A program made the translations under genes and the position numbers. Under the pieces are notes generated by a model. It made no database searches. It was not told the origin of the DNA and saw only the letters and a program-made list of their open reading frames with translations. A stretch of DNA of 64,000 nt from a candidate division WOR-3 bacterium (lineage in GTDB: Bacteria > Hydrothermota > Tepidihabitantia > Tepidihabitantales > Tepidihabitantaceae): the NCBI GenBank assembly GCA_039801085.1, contig JBDRTY010000002.1, forward strand, positions 381,339 through 445,338. Direction: 5' to 3'. Numbering within the stretch: the first letter of the stretch is position 1; each line of letters starts with the position of its first letter. Shown here piece by piece: positions 25,759 to 33,516 of the stretch.

Positions 25759-26796
25759 TCAGTTGACGATTATTCTTCCATTACCTTTTATCACTTTACC
25801 GATGAACCGGGCGTCGACGATTCCAGAGCGCTGGAGTAGATTCAAAAGCCGGGATGCCCTGGGTTCAGACACGGAGATCAGCAGGCCGCCTGAGGTTTGG
25901 GCATCGCAGAGGATGAGCTGCAGTGTTCTGGAAATGCCGGCACAGAAACGGGTGGATTTTTTTACAAACCGGTAGTTATTGAGTGTGCCCAGCGGGTAAA
26001 GACCCAGCTGTGCCAGTTCGACCGTGCCGGGAATCAGCGGGACGGCTGATGCTTCAATTACGAGGTTGACCCGGCTTGCCTGCGCCAGCTCCCAGGCGTG
26101 ACCCAGAAGACCGAAGCCGGTAATATCGGTTGCAGCGCTGACTCCGATTTTAACCATCAGTTCCGCCGCGGTTCGGTTAAGAGTGGACATCAGGCGGTTG
26201 GCAAGCCGGATTGATTCTGACGGCGCTCTGCCGGCTTTAAGTGCGGTGGTGATGATGCCGGTGCCGAGCGGCTTGGTCAGAATCAGCCGGTCGCCGGGGC
26301 GGGCACCGGCGTTGGTAATTACCTTCCCGGGATGAATGGTGCCGATGACCGCCAGTCCGAATTTGATCTCCTGGTCTTTGAAGGTATGACCCCCGGCAAG
26401 GACTGCACCGGCTTCACTGATTTTACTGATTGCACCGGCAAGGATTGCCCGGATACGGGTGTGTTCGATTTTGTCCGGCGGAAAACCGAGCACTGAAAGT
26501 GCCGCCAGTGGTTTGCCGCCCATGGCATAGACATCGGAGATTGAGTTGGCAGCGGCAATCTGCCCGAAGGTGAACGGGGCCTCGGCGATCGGACCGAGGA
26601 CATCAACGGTGAGGACCAGCGTCTGGTTGCGGTTGAGCCGGTAAATTCCGGCATCGTCCGCGGTATCTCCGCTGACCAGAAGGTCTGGGTGGATGGTTTT
26701 CGGCAGTTTTTTCAGGATTGCATAAAGGTCTGCCTGGCATGTCTTGCCGGCACAGCCAGCAGCGGTGGCAAATTCCAGCAGGGAGCGGGGTTTCAA
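25759..26796 (-). CDS. selD: Selenide, water dikinase (Cys form)
   Basis: A 345-residue enzyme making selenophosphate from selenide and ATP. The active site is at the N-terminus: G14-C15-A-G-K18, with the essential Cys and Lys in place and the second Cys of the E. coli GCGCK motif replaced by Gly. Next are the metal/ATP motifs SGDTADDAGIYR, TVDVLGP and FGQIAAANSISDVYAMGG. The start is TTG at 26796, three bases after the previous stop, so translation is coupled. No selA, selB, selC or ybbB homologue is visible in the window. Its position in a run of exported thioredoxin-like genes is unusual. Confidence 0.9.
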   Translation of the reverse strand: MKPRSLLEFATAAGCAGKTCQADLYAILKKLPKTIHPDLLVSGDTADDAGIYRLNRNQTLVLTVDVLGPIAEAPFTFGQIAAANSISDVYAMGGKPLAALSVLGFPPDKIEHTRIRAILAGAISKISEAGAVLAGGHTFKDQEIKFGLAVIGTIHPGKVITNAGARPGDRLILTKPLGTGIITTALKAGRAPSESIRLANRLMSTLNRTAAELMVKIGVSAATDITGFGLLGHAWELAQASRVNLVIEASAVPLIPGTVELAQLGLYPLGTLNNYRFVKKSTRFCAGISRTLQLILCDAQTSGGLLISVSEPRASRLLNLLQRSGIVDARFIGKVIKGNGRIIVN

Positions 26797-26799
26797 CCT

Positions 26800-27438
26800 T
26801 CAGAGAAGCAGTATCCGGAGGAGCCGGCTGCCGTTCCGGAGCAGATAGACGCCCGTGGGCAGACGGCGAATATCATCAGCACCCCTTTCCAGCCGCAGCA
26901 GCCGCTGACCTGTAGGTGAGTACAGTTCAGCACTCGAGTCGAAGGTCAGATACTGATGCCGTCTGATAAACCGGGTGTCAGCTTCAGGGGTTGAGACCGG
27001 GAGCGGGGGGGCTTCATTCATTCCACCACAGAGGGTGGTGATGGTGGTGATCGAGCGGCTTAACGTCGGGTCACCCTGCGAGCGGACGGTGAGAATGGCA
27101 ACCGCTTCACCGGGGGTGGTGCTGGTGTAGACCTTGATTTCCAGCGTCGTATCTGACTGCCCGGGCTCAAGGGTATCATACATCGGCATCCCCGGTTCCA
27201 GACATCTGCCCTTGAGGCAGTAGATGATCGACCAGTCGGGGACGGTCCGAGTCAGAATGCAGTTCAGTTCATAACCGTCCCGTTCGGTACCGGTATTGGT
27301 CAGGGTGAAGGTGTAATAACCCAGACTGTTGGGCTGGACCATCTGCTGGGTATCGGTCCGGCAGACGAGCCGAAACTCATAAGACCGGACCGGTACCGCG
27401 AGGCTGAGCAGCAGCCCAGTTATTAATATCATCTTCAT
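26800..27438 (-). CDS. Small exported protein with sorting-like tail
   Basis: A 212-residue protein with a signal peptide (1-19), a beta-rich middle similar to NEW3/alpha-galactosidase-type beta sandwich domains (SLGYYTFTLTNTGTERDGYEL, and TPGEAVAILTV), four Cys that may form disulfides, and a C-terminal tail (AELYSPTGQRLL, LPTGVYLLRNG, ending RILLL) like those of other secreted proteins here. GGAGGTGACAA precedes the ATG, directly after the stop of the Omp28-like lipoprotein gene. Function unknown. Confidence 0.72.
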   Translation of the reverse strand: MKMILITGLLLSLAVPVRSYEFRLVCRTDTQQMVQPNSLGYYTFTLTNTGTERDGYELNCILTRTVPDWSIIYCLKGRCLEPGMPMYDTLEPGQSDTTLEIKVYTSTTPGEAVAILTVRSQGDPTLSRSITTITTLCGGMNEAPPLPVSTPEADTRFIRRHQYLTFDSSAELYSPTGQRLLRLERGADDIRRLPTGVYLLRNGSRLLRILLL

Positions 27439-27441
27439 TTG

Positions 27442-28218
27442 TCACCTCCGGACTACTTTACATTTTGCAGTCTGTAATACCCTTTTTGTTGCCGGCTGCT
27501 GAATGAAGGCAACCGCCTTCAGCCGGTTAGGATTCAGATGACCGGGCAGATTGAAGGAAATGTCAAATCGCAGCGTTTCTGCCCGGAAGAGCCGGAGCGG
27601 TTGACCTTCAACTCCGAACAACAGCAGGCGCAGGACATTGTGAAACAGGGAATCGGTTGCCCCACTGAGGGGCGCCCGGACACTGTCCTCGGTAATTGCA
27701 ACGAACAGGCGCAGGGTTTCTGCCGGCGTTGAGTCCACACCCCAGGTATGGATCGTGATCCGGCCGGTGTCTGCCCGGCTGAACGCCTCGATCTCCAGCT
27801 GTGCCTGCGGGAAATGGCTCCGGCAGGCAAGGATGTAATTTTTATAGGTTTCGTAGTTATATTCCGGTCCGGGTGTCCGGACCACCTCGCCACCGTCAAA
27901 GACCACTGCCGGCTCACCACCGGACTCGTAATACAGCGCCCGCCGGAGTTCAACATACTCCGGTGACAGGGTGTCACCAGCAACCCGGCGGTGCCAGGCG
28001 ATGACCGCGACACTGTCATTAAATTCTCCGATAAGGCTGTCAAGGGTGTGAGCGGCATAGGGGCAGTAGACACAGCGTTGCCAGGTGAACAGTTCAGCAA
28101 GGACAATCCGGTTGGTAGGAATGAGCGGTATTTCCGGGGCCTCGGAGCAGGCTGCGATGAGCAGGGGCAGGCAGGCAAAAGTTAGCCGCCTGCCCCTAGT
28201 GCTGATGAGCGCAGTCAT
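27442..28218 (-). CDS. Omp28-like thioredoxin-fold lipoprotein
   Basis: A 258-residue lipoprotein (LLIAACSE lipobox near residues 19-26). The body begins VLAELFTWQRCVYCPYAAHTLDSL, the Omp28-type thioredoxin fold with a CxxC site and cis-Pro-like GGEPAVVFDGG. The remaining half is beta-sandwich. The start overlaps the stop of the larger paralogue upstream (TAATG). Together the pair probably handle disulfides at the cell surface; actual activity is unproven. Confidence 0.8.
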   Translation of the reverse strand: MTALISTRGRRLTFACLPLLIAACSEAPEIPLIPTNRIVLAELFTWQRCVYCPYAAHTLDSLIGEFNDSVAVIAWHRRVAGDTLSPEYVELRRALYYESGGEPAVVFDGGEVVRTPGPEYNYETYKNYILACRSHFPQAQLEIEAFSRADTGRITIHTWGVDSTPAETLRLFVAITEDSVRAPLSGATDSLFHNVLRLLLFGVEGQPLRLFRAETLRFDISFNLPGHLNPNRLKAVAFIQQPATKRVLQTAKCKVVRR

Positions 28219-29957
28219 TACCGGAGGAGAATTATCCGCCGGAGTGGTTGATCGCCGGTTCTGATAAAGTAAACCCCTGGTGCCAGACGGGAAAGATCAT
28301 TACTGCCCGGGGTCAGTTCGTATGTTTTTCTACCGGCCGCATCCACCAGCTGGCCAGGATGGTATCCCGGGACACTACCGGCCAAGTTCAGCCGGGAGCG
28401 GATAATTGTGGCGTTTCTGAGCACTCCGCTCGCTGTTTGAGGCACAGGTTCGGCAACTGCCAGTCCAGTGCCGGCGGTCAGGTCGTCAATGTACCAGCCC
28501 TCGCCAACATCACTGTAATCGCTGATCAACCGGAAGCGGAGCTGGACCGTCTGGCCCCGGAATGGTGTCAGATCCAGCTGTACCTGTTCCCAGTTACCAC
28601 TGGACCCGGTAAAACTGGCGAGTTGATACCAGAAGGGTGAACCATTATTGAGCTCAACGAGTGCAAAGTCGTAGTTTTCCTCGGTCTGATAGTAGTGCCA
28701 GAACCGGACCCAGGCTGATTCGCCGACCGTGAACAGTGGGGTCATCAGTCGAGCATCCATTTCGTTAATATATTGATGACCTGCCTCGTTACCACAGTAC
28801 CAGGAGTTGTTGGGCGAGACACTGCGATAGGTTGAAAGATGCCAGTAGTCTCTGATGCCACCATGGGTCCAGTTGCCGGTGCCGTGTTCCATGTCGTCAG
28901 CAAAACCGGGGCTGGCGGTAATGTTGAGCGGGAACAAAATGGTGTCGGTGCCGAAGTCGGTACTGGTGACAATCAGCTTCAGGGTGGCGAGATGCGGGTC
29001 TGGACAGGAGGAGCTGATCTGGATTACGAATGGCTGACTGGCAGAGACATCAGCGCCGATCGGGATACTGCCAAAGCTGGCGGTATTCTGGGTAATGGTC
29101 AGATAGGGATCGGTGGTGGACAGCATGGCACTGGCACCGGTTGCAGCAGCGGTGCCGATATTGCGCAATACCACCGTGAGGTTTATTGTACTGCCCGGTG
29201 CGGGCAGGATCGGCTGACAGCCCGAGTATTTCAGCAACGGCTTCGGCATGACCGCAGTCAGTGCCCCTTGGTACATAATCTTGGTAGCATTGTCCTGGAC
29301 GAATACGATAATCTCGCAGTTCTTCGCCACCCAGCCGGAGGCGATGGTGAAATTTCTGGTCCGGATGATGGTGTCATTTGCGGGAATGGTGACCGCCTCA
29401 CCGGCAGCGCTTGGGAGCATTGTCCGTTCAACATCATGCAGGGAGTCCATTCCCTGCCACGGGTAGTAGATGTGGCTTTCGGTGATGACCGTATGAAGCT
29501 GACCGGTGACCGGAGCGGTAGAGGTATTGCGGACGAGGATCGTCAGGGTGCCGTTGCGTGTGACTGAGTCGTAGGCAACATCAAGGTCAATTTCCAGTGG
29601 GCTGGTGATGGTTTTTCGGTAGTCAAAAATCTGACGATAGGTCGGGTACATCGTGCCGTAATGCATACCGCCCACTACCGATTGGGTGCCGTCAATCCGC
29701 ATTGTCGGGTAACCGCTCACGCCGTAATAGCTCATCCGGCTTGCCGCAGTCGCAGTGTAGAATGGATCTGAGGTTGATGAATGGTAGGCGATCACCACTA
29801 CTGAGTCAAATGCGCGGGATTTGAGTTCTTCCGCACCACGGGCGGCACCCGGGCAATAGGTGCACCAGGTAGCGGTGAAGTCCTCCATCACTACGACCCG
29901 CTGCACCGCAAAAAGTGCCGGGCACAGGGCAAGAATGAGCATCAGTAGTTTCTTCAT
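28218..29957 (-). CDS. Omp28-like thioredoxin-fold surface protein with sorting-like tail
   Basis: A 579-residue exported protein. Signal 1-17; thioredoxin-like domain with TATWCTYCPGAARG and cis-Pro VSGYPTMRIDG (20-200); a CARDB-like beta domain (about 240-340); an immune-inhibitor-A/MAM-like jelly roll (DDMEHGTGNWTHGG to GEGWYIDDL, 350-500); and a C-terminal tail (LAPGVYFIRTGD, ending RRIILLR). This large modular form occurs in FCB-type bacteria. It heads a unit of at least four coupled genes ending with selD. AAAGGAGGT lies before the ATG. Confidence 0.85.
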   Translation of the reverse strand: MKKLLMLILALCPALFAVQRVVVMEDFTATWCTYCPGAARGAEELKSRAFDSVVVIAYHSSTSDPFYTATAASRMSYYGVSGYPTMRIDGTQSVVGGMHYGTMYPTYRQIFDYRKTITSPLEIDLDVAYDSVTRNGTLTILVRNTSTAPVTGQLHTVITESHIYYPWQGMDSLHDVERTMLPSAAGEAVTIPANDTIIRTRNFTIASGWVAKNCEIIVFVQDNATKIMYQGALTAVMPKPLLKYSGCQPILPAPGSTINLTVVLRNIGTAAATGASAMLSTTDPYLTITQNTASFGSIPIGADVSASQPFVIQISSSCPDPHLATLKLIVTSTDFGTDTILFPLNITASPGFADDMEHGTGNWTHGGIRDYWHLSTYRSVSPNNSWYCGNEAGHQYINEMDARLMTPLFTVGESAWVRFWHYYQTEENYDFALVELNNGSPFWYQLASFTGSSGNWEQVQLDLTPFRGQTVQLRFRLISDYSDVGEGWYIDDLTAGTGLAVAEPVPQTASGVLRNATIIRSRLNLAGSVPGYHPGQLVDAAGRKTYELTPGSNDLSRLAPGVYFIRTGDQPLRRIILLR

Positions 29958-29969
29958 TTTACCTCCTTT

Positions 29970-30107
29970 TTAAACCAGTCCCATACAGGACAGGCAGATC
30001 TGGGTGCTGAAATAAAATATCCGGCTGAAACCGCCAGTTGGAATTCCGGTGAAAAGGAGTAGAATCCCAAGAATCACGAGCAGTAAACTTATTATGCGGT
30101 ATCTCAA
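29970..30107 (-). CDS. Small membrane protein, CD1871A-like CXXC family
   Basis: A 45-codon frame from TTG 30107 to TAA 29970-29972. The peptide has one strong hydrophobic segment (residues 6-22) and ends ICLSCMGLV, which matches the pattern IC-x-x-C-x-G of the CD1871A family of tiny CXXC membrane proteins. Those are often next to thioredoxin-like or 4Fe-4S genes, which fits its position just upstream of the Omp28-like pair. There is no strong ribosome-binding site; it starts 13 bases after the methyltransferase stop, so it may rely on coupling. Confidence 0.55.
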   Translation of the reverse strand: MRYRIISLLLVILGILLLFTGIPTGGFSRIFYFSTQICLSCMGLV

Positions 30108-30120
30108 TTAGTTCATCCGG

Positions 30121-30912
30121 CTACTTCTGACCGATATAGAATCCTCTGCCGACCTGATGCCGGTGGGCAGCATCGCGCCACATGTTCACCAGATTGACCG
30201 CAAACTGAAACAGATCCTGGCCGAAGTTCTGGAGAATCGTTGGTTTGAGCTTTTCTTCAACCATCACCTTGTATTCGTCAAAACAGCGGGCGAATTCCTC
30301 AGTCTGATCCTGAGCCTGAAGGATTTTGAAGCCGGCACGCTTGAGCACCTCCTGCCAGCCTTCAAAGGTCTCCATATAGGGAAATGCCATTGATTCGTAG
30401 AGTTTTGCCAGCAGATCCTCCTCAATTTTGCCGGTGATCACCCAGTCAGTGAATCCGATCTTGCCCCCCGGTTTCAATACCCGGTAGCATTCCCGTGCCA
30501 GCAGATCCTTGTCGGTTACATAGCACCACGCCTCCTGGCCCCAGACGATGTCAAAGGTGTTTGACTTGAACGGCATGTCCAGCGCGTTGCCTTCGACATA
30601 GGTGATCAGGTGGTCCAGTCCTGCATCTTTTGTCCGCTGCCGCGCCTTTTCCAGCATGGTCTTGGTAAAGTCCAGACCGGTTACCCGGACGCCGTACTTC
30701 TGTGCAATGTGCCGGGCAGGAGCACCCAGCGCACTGCAGACATCAAGCACATGCATCCCGGGCTTCAGTCCCAGCGCCTGAGCGAGCCGGTCGGTTGCCT
30801 CCAGTCCTCCGGAGTGAATCTGCTCACCCATGACCGCTTCCCAGAGCAGACCGCCCGGACCATCATAGACTTCCTGGACATCCTTACCGGTATAGTCGTA
30901 ACGCTTCGGCAT
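30121..30912 (-). CDS. Class I SAM-dependent methyltransferase
   Basis: A 263-residue cytoplasmic enzyme. Motif I is VLDVCSALGAPARHIA near residue 55, motif post-I VTGLDFTKTMLEKAR, motif II around MPFKSNTFDIVWGQEAWCYV, and YRVLKPGGKIGFTDW is the fourth conserved block. Its layout resembles sarcosine/dimethylglycine or phosphoethanolamine methyltransferases, which act on small amines, but substrate residues cannot be read with confidence. AAGGAGG precedes the ATG. The 5' leader of ~250 bases contains a micro-ORF and three hairpins. Confidence 0.85.
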   Translation of the reverse strand: MPKRYDYTGKDVQEVYDGPGGLLWEAVMGEQIHSGGLEATDRLAQALGLKPGMHVLDVCSALGAPARHIAQKYGVRVTGLDFTKTMLEKARQRTKDAGLDHLITYVEGNALDMPFKSNTFDIVWGQEAWCYVTDKDLLARECYRVLKPGGKIGFTDWVITGKIEEDLLAKLYESMAFPYMETFEGWQEVLKRAGFKILQAQDQTEEFARCFDEYKVMVEEKLKPTILQNFGQDLFQFAVNLVNMWRDAAHRHQVGRGFYIGQK

Positions 30913-30957
30913 GGATCCTCCTTATTATGTTTTTAGTTTTGGGGTTACTGGTGATTA

Positions 30958-31092
30958 CCCGCAGACTGCGGGAAGATAACCGGCAGTTCACTTACGCCTC
31001 CATCGCCAGCGGTCGGAACTGCCGGTTGGATATTTACCTTTTATAAAACAGAGCTGGAGTGACAGGTGATTTCGGAGCGAACTGCTCCGAAA
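30958..31092 (-). promoter_or_regulatory. Structured 5' leader of methyltransferase gene: three successive hairpins
   Basis: Perfect stems: nine base pairs at 31070-31078/31084-31092 with a five-base loop; twelve at 30978-30989/31016-31027 with a 26-base loop; six at 30958-30963/30967-30972. All lie between the micro-ORF stop and the ribosome-binding site of the methyltransferase. None is followed by a T run, so classic termination is unlikely; a translational switch or stabilised leader is possible. I do not recognise a named riboswitch. Confidence 0.6.
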
Positions 31093-31103
31093 GAGCCGGT
31101 GAT

Positions 31104-31163
31104 TCATTTCCTGCGTCTCCGTTTGTTCACCGGTTTTGCCTGCCGGTAGAAGTGCTGCTGCAT
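31104..31163 (-). CDS. Nineteen-residue basic micro-ORF in the methyltransferase leader
   Basis: The ATG at 31163 lies exactly seven bases after a TATAAT box, so it would be at or next to the transcript's 5' end. The peptide is MQQHFYRQAKPVNKRRRRK, ending in TGA at 31106-31104, twelve bases before the first hairpin of the leader. The Arg-Arg-Arg-Arg-Lys run could slow ribosomes, as in leader-peptide attenuators. No homologue is known to me. Confidence 0.5.
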   Translation of the reverse strand: MQQHFYRQAKPVNKRRRRK

Positions 31164-31170
31164 TGTATTT

Positions 31171-31198
31171 ATTATAGAAGAGCAGAGATTACTGTCAA
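31171..31198 (-). promoter_or_regulatory. Consensus promoter of the micro-ORF/methyltransferase transcript
   Basis: Minus strand TTGACA (31198-31193) and TATAAT (31176-31171) with a 16-base spacer. Both boxes are perfect. Confidence 0.8.
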
Positions 31199-31216
31199 GC
31201 GGTGGTTTGGGATATA

Positions 31217-31245
31217 TTGACTTTGCCCGTGATTTAATTAATAAT
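31217..31245 (+). promoter_or_regulatory. Candidate promoter of tRNA-Arg
   Basis: TTGACT (31217-31222) and AATAAT (31240-31245), 17-base spacer, eight bases before the mature tRNA. Confidence 0.4.
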
Positions 31246-31252
31246 GAATCAG

Positions 31253-31326
31253 GCGCCCGTAGCTCAGATGGATAGAGCGGCAGACTCCGGATCTGCAGGC
31301 CACGCGTTCGAATCGCGTCGGGCGCT
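31253..31326 (+). tRNA. tRNA-Arg (anticodon CCG)
   Basis: Seven-base-pair acceptor GCGCCCG/CGGGCGC, D arm GCTC/GAGC, anticodon stem GCAGA/TCTGC with loop CTCCGGA giving CCG, and T arm with TTCGAAT loop. No CCA is encoded. The base after the acceptor is T, an uncommon discriminator. Confidence 0.93.
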
Positions 31327-31327
31327 T

Positions 31328-31750
31328 TCAGTTTTTATTATTTTCTGAATCCGGAAAGCGGGATTCCAGATATTTTAATACCCGTGCCGGGTTGGCAGGC
31401 AGCAGGAGATGAACACCGCGGAAGTTATCCAGAAAGTTCTTCCGGCTGAACGGGCTTAACACTACTCCCCCACTGGTGAGAAAAAAGCGGCGAAACCTTG
31501 ACCATTCATAACTATAACAGAAAATTTTTTTGTCGATCGTAATACCCCGGGCATTCATTTTGTAGGTAATGGGGAGAAAATAGGTGTGAGTGGCAATGCT
31601 CAGCACGATTAGGGCGACCAGCATAAGTGTCGGTCCGAAGGAGAAAAAGGTAAAGAGCAGAAAAAGCAGGATGAAAGAGCCGATGAGCACGGTTTTCCCC
31701 GGCTGTTCCCGTGCCCGGTGTACCTGCCAGCTGATCTCCTGCTCGTCCAT
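31328..31750 (-). CDS. Small inner-membrane protein, PH-like type
   Basis: A 140-residue protein. Two adjacent hydrophobic helices (about 22-38 and 42-60) are followed by a beta-rich C-terminal part (YKMNARGITIDKKIFCYSYEWSRFRRFFLTSGGVVL) that looks like a bacterial PH-like (YdbS/DUF304-type) domain. The ATG at 31750 is taken because the longer upstream frame runs into the tRNA. Function unknown. Confidence 0.68.
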   Translation of the reverse strand: MDEQEISWQVHRAREQPGKTVLIGSFILLFLLFTFFSFGPTLMLVALIVLSIATHTYFLPITYKMNARGITIDKKIFCYSYEWSRFRRFFLTSGGVVLSPFSRKNFLDNFRGVHLLLPANPARVLKYLESRFPDSENNKN

Positions 31751-31762
31751 GGAAAAGTTGAG

Positions 31763-31836
31763 TGGGCCCGGTCCGGGTCGAACGGACGACCAACTGATTA
31801 TGAGTCAGTTGCTCTGACCAACTGAGCTACGGGCCC
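31763..31836 (-). tRNA. tRNA with CAT anticodon (Ile2 or elongator Met)
   Basis: Acceptor GGGCCCG/CGGGCCC, D arm GCTC-AGTTGGTCA-GAGC, anticodon loop CTCATAA giving CAT, T loop TTCGACC, discriminator A. The D loop without extra insertion rules out an obvious initiator. The variable loop TGGTCG recalls lysidine-modified tRNA-Ile2, but elongator tRNA-Met is not excluded without identity checks. Confidence 0.92.
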
Positions 31837-31891
31837 GAGTATTTAGATTTAGATAATGTTAGCCCTGAAAATTGCAGAAGTCAACTGTCAG

Positions 31892-32101
31892 TCACCACTC
31901 GGATTCATCAGGTTCGTCAGGGTTCAGGGGGAAGTCTTCCAGCTCGTCAATATCGATGATGTCATTTTCCATATCACTGTCGGCACCGAAAAAGGGAGAG
32001 TCCGGTTCGGTCTCGGTTTCCAGATCAAGAGGTGCTGCGGGTTCCGTGTGAGTCCTCAACCGGTTTGACCTTTTTTTCCGTGTTTTTCTCTTTGCCTTCA
32101 T
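31892..32101 (-). CDS. Small protein with basic head and acidic tail
   Basis: A 69-residue protein. The N-terminus is strongly basic (MKAKRKTRKKRSNRLR) and the C-terminal half strongly acidic (DMENDIIDIDELEDF). I chose ATG 32101 because AAGGAGGCTGAT precedes it; the longer frame has no ribosome-binding site. Low complexity, probably disordered. It may be a nucleic-acid- or ribosome-associated factor, but there is no family evidence. Confidence 0.6.
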   Translation of the reverse strand: MKAKRKTRKKRSNRLRTHTEPAAPLDLETETEPDSPFFGADSDMENDIIDIDELEDFPLNPDEPDESEW

Positions 32102-32253
32102 ATCAGCCTCCTTGAGCCAGATTTCATCCGGTTCTTGATAATATCTTCTCACCAGACTGAAATTAACAATTTTCAATCTGCTGTCAAGCAGAAGCATCTG
32201 CAGCGGACAGGGACGTGATTTGACAATCAGGCGGTTTATCGGGAAAATATACT

Positions 32254-33516
32254 GTGGACCGGTTCAGAATTCGCGGCGGCAGGCCGCTGCGGGGCGAGGT
32301 CCGGGTTGCCCGGGCGAAGAATGCAGTTCTGCCGCTGCTGGCAGCAGCCCTCCTGAGCGAAGATACCTGTGTCATTGAGGAGGTCCCCTTTCTTGATGAT
32401 GTTGCCACGATGCTCAAGCTGCTGAAATCGATCGGGGTTAGGGTGGAGATGAGGAACCGGACGGTAAGGATCAGTGCCACCGGCAGACTGAAACCCGAGG
32501 CGCCCTATGACATCGTGCGCAAGATGCGGGCAAGCTATTATGTTCTGGGTCCGCTGCTTGCCCGATTCGGGGACTGCCGGGTTTCACTGCCGGGCGGCTG
32601 TGCAATCGGGCCCCGGCCGGTAGACCTTCATCTGAAAGGCATTACCGCGCTGGGAGCGAAGGTGAAGATTGAAAAAGGCTATATTCATGCCCGTGCCCGG
32701 TTGCTGCGGGGGAATACGATGATGCTGGAAGGGCAGAAGGGTCCGAGTGTCGGAGCGACGATTAATACGATGATGGCGGCAGTGCTGGCGCGGGGGGAGA
32801 CAGTAATCGAGGGTGCTGCCTGTGAACCGGAAGTGGTAGATGTTGCCCAGTTTCTGAGCAAAATGGGGGCTGAGATTACCGGTGCCGGAACGCCGACAAT
32901 TATCATCCGGGGCGTGAAGGAACTGCGGGGCGTCCGTCATACACCGATACCGGATCGGATTGAAGCCGGAACCTTTGCGGCTGCCGCCGCCATTACCCGG
33001 GGCCGGGTCGAGATTATCGGCTGTGAACCAAGGCATTTAACGGCGGTAATTACCAAGCTGCAGGAGTCCGGTGTCAGAGTAGAAGCGGGTGCTGATCGAC
33101 TGCTGGTGGAAGCTGGTAGTCGCCCCCAGGCGGTAAAGATTTCCACCGCTCCCTATCCCGGTTTTCCTACAGACCTGCAGGCACAGTTTACCGCGCTTTT
33201 GAGTATCGCGCAGGGAACAAGCACGGTTACCGAAAATATTTTTGAGTCCAGATTTCTGCACTGTCTGGAACTCAACCGGATGGGTGCCTTAATTGACATT
33301 ACCGGCAATATGGCGGTTATTCACGGCGTAGAACAGCTGGAGGGAGCACAGGTGATGGCATCAGATCTGCGGGCATCGGCGGCACTCGTACTTGCCGGTC
33401 TGGCGGCACGGGGTCAGACGGAGATATTGCGGATTTATCACCTGGATCGCGGCTACGAGCGACTGGAAAACAAGCTGAAGCCGCTGGGAGCAGATATCAG
33501 GCGTGTCAGTTTCTGA
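32254..33516 (+). CDS. murA: UDP-N-acetylglucosamine 1-carboxyvinyltransferase
   Basis: A 420-residue cytoplasmic enzyme catalysing the first committed step of peptidoglycan synthesis (enolpyruvyl transfer from PEP to UDP-GlcNAc). It has the two inside-out alpha/beta domains of the family. Visible residues: Lys in RAKNAVLP near 22, the reactive Cys in PGGCAIGPRPVDLHL near 115, and the catalytic Asp in FPTDLQAQ near 305. The Cys makes it fosfomycin-type sensitive in principle. Starts with GTG and overlaps ispG by 14 bases. Confidence 0.95.
   Translation: MDRFRIRGGRPLRGEVRVARAKNAVLPLLAAALLSEDTCVIEEVPFLDDVATMLKLLKSIGVRVEMRNRTVRISATGRLKPEAPYDIVRKMRASYYVLGPLLARFGDCRVSLPGGCAIGPRPVDLHLKGITALGAKVKIEKGYIHARARLLRGNTMMLEGQKGPSVGATINTMMAAVLARGETVIEGAACEPEVVDVAQFLSKMGAEITGAGTPTIIIRGVKELRGVRHTPIPDRIEAGTFAAAAAITRGRVEIIGCEPRHLTAVITKLQESGVRVEAGADRLLVEAGSRPQAVKISTAPYPGFPTDLQAQFTALLSIAQGTSTVTENIFESRFLHCLELNRMGALIDITGNMAVIHGVEQLEGAQVMASDLRASAALVLAGLAARGQTEILRIYHLDRGYERLENKLKPLGADIRRVSF

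Noticed and set aside
28839-29567. 242-codon plus-strand open frame
   Set aside because: Antisense to the Omp28-like surface protein gene; no supporting features.
32220-32253. TTGACA and TATACT upstream of murA
   Set aside because: Spacing is 22 bases and the -10-like box touches the GTG, so it cannot serve as a normal promoter for this start.
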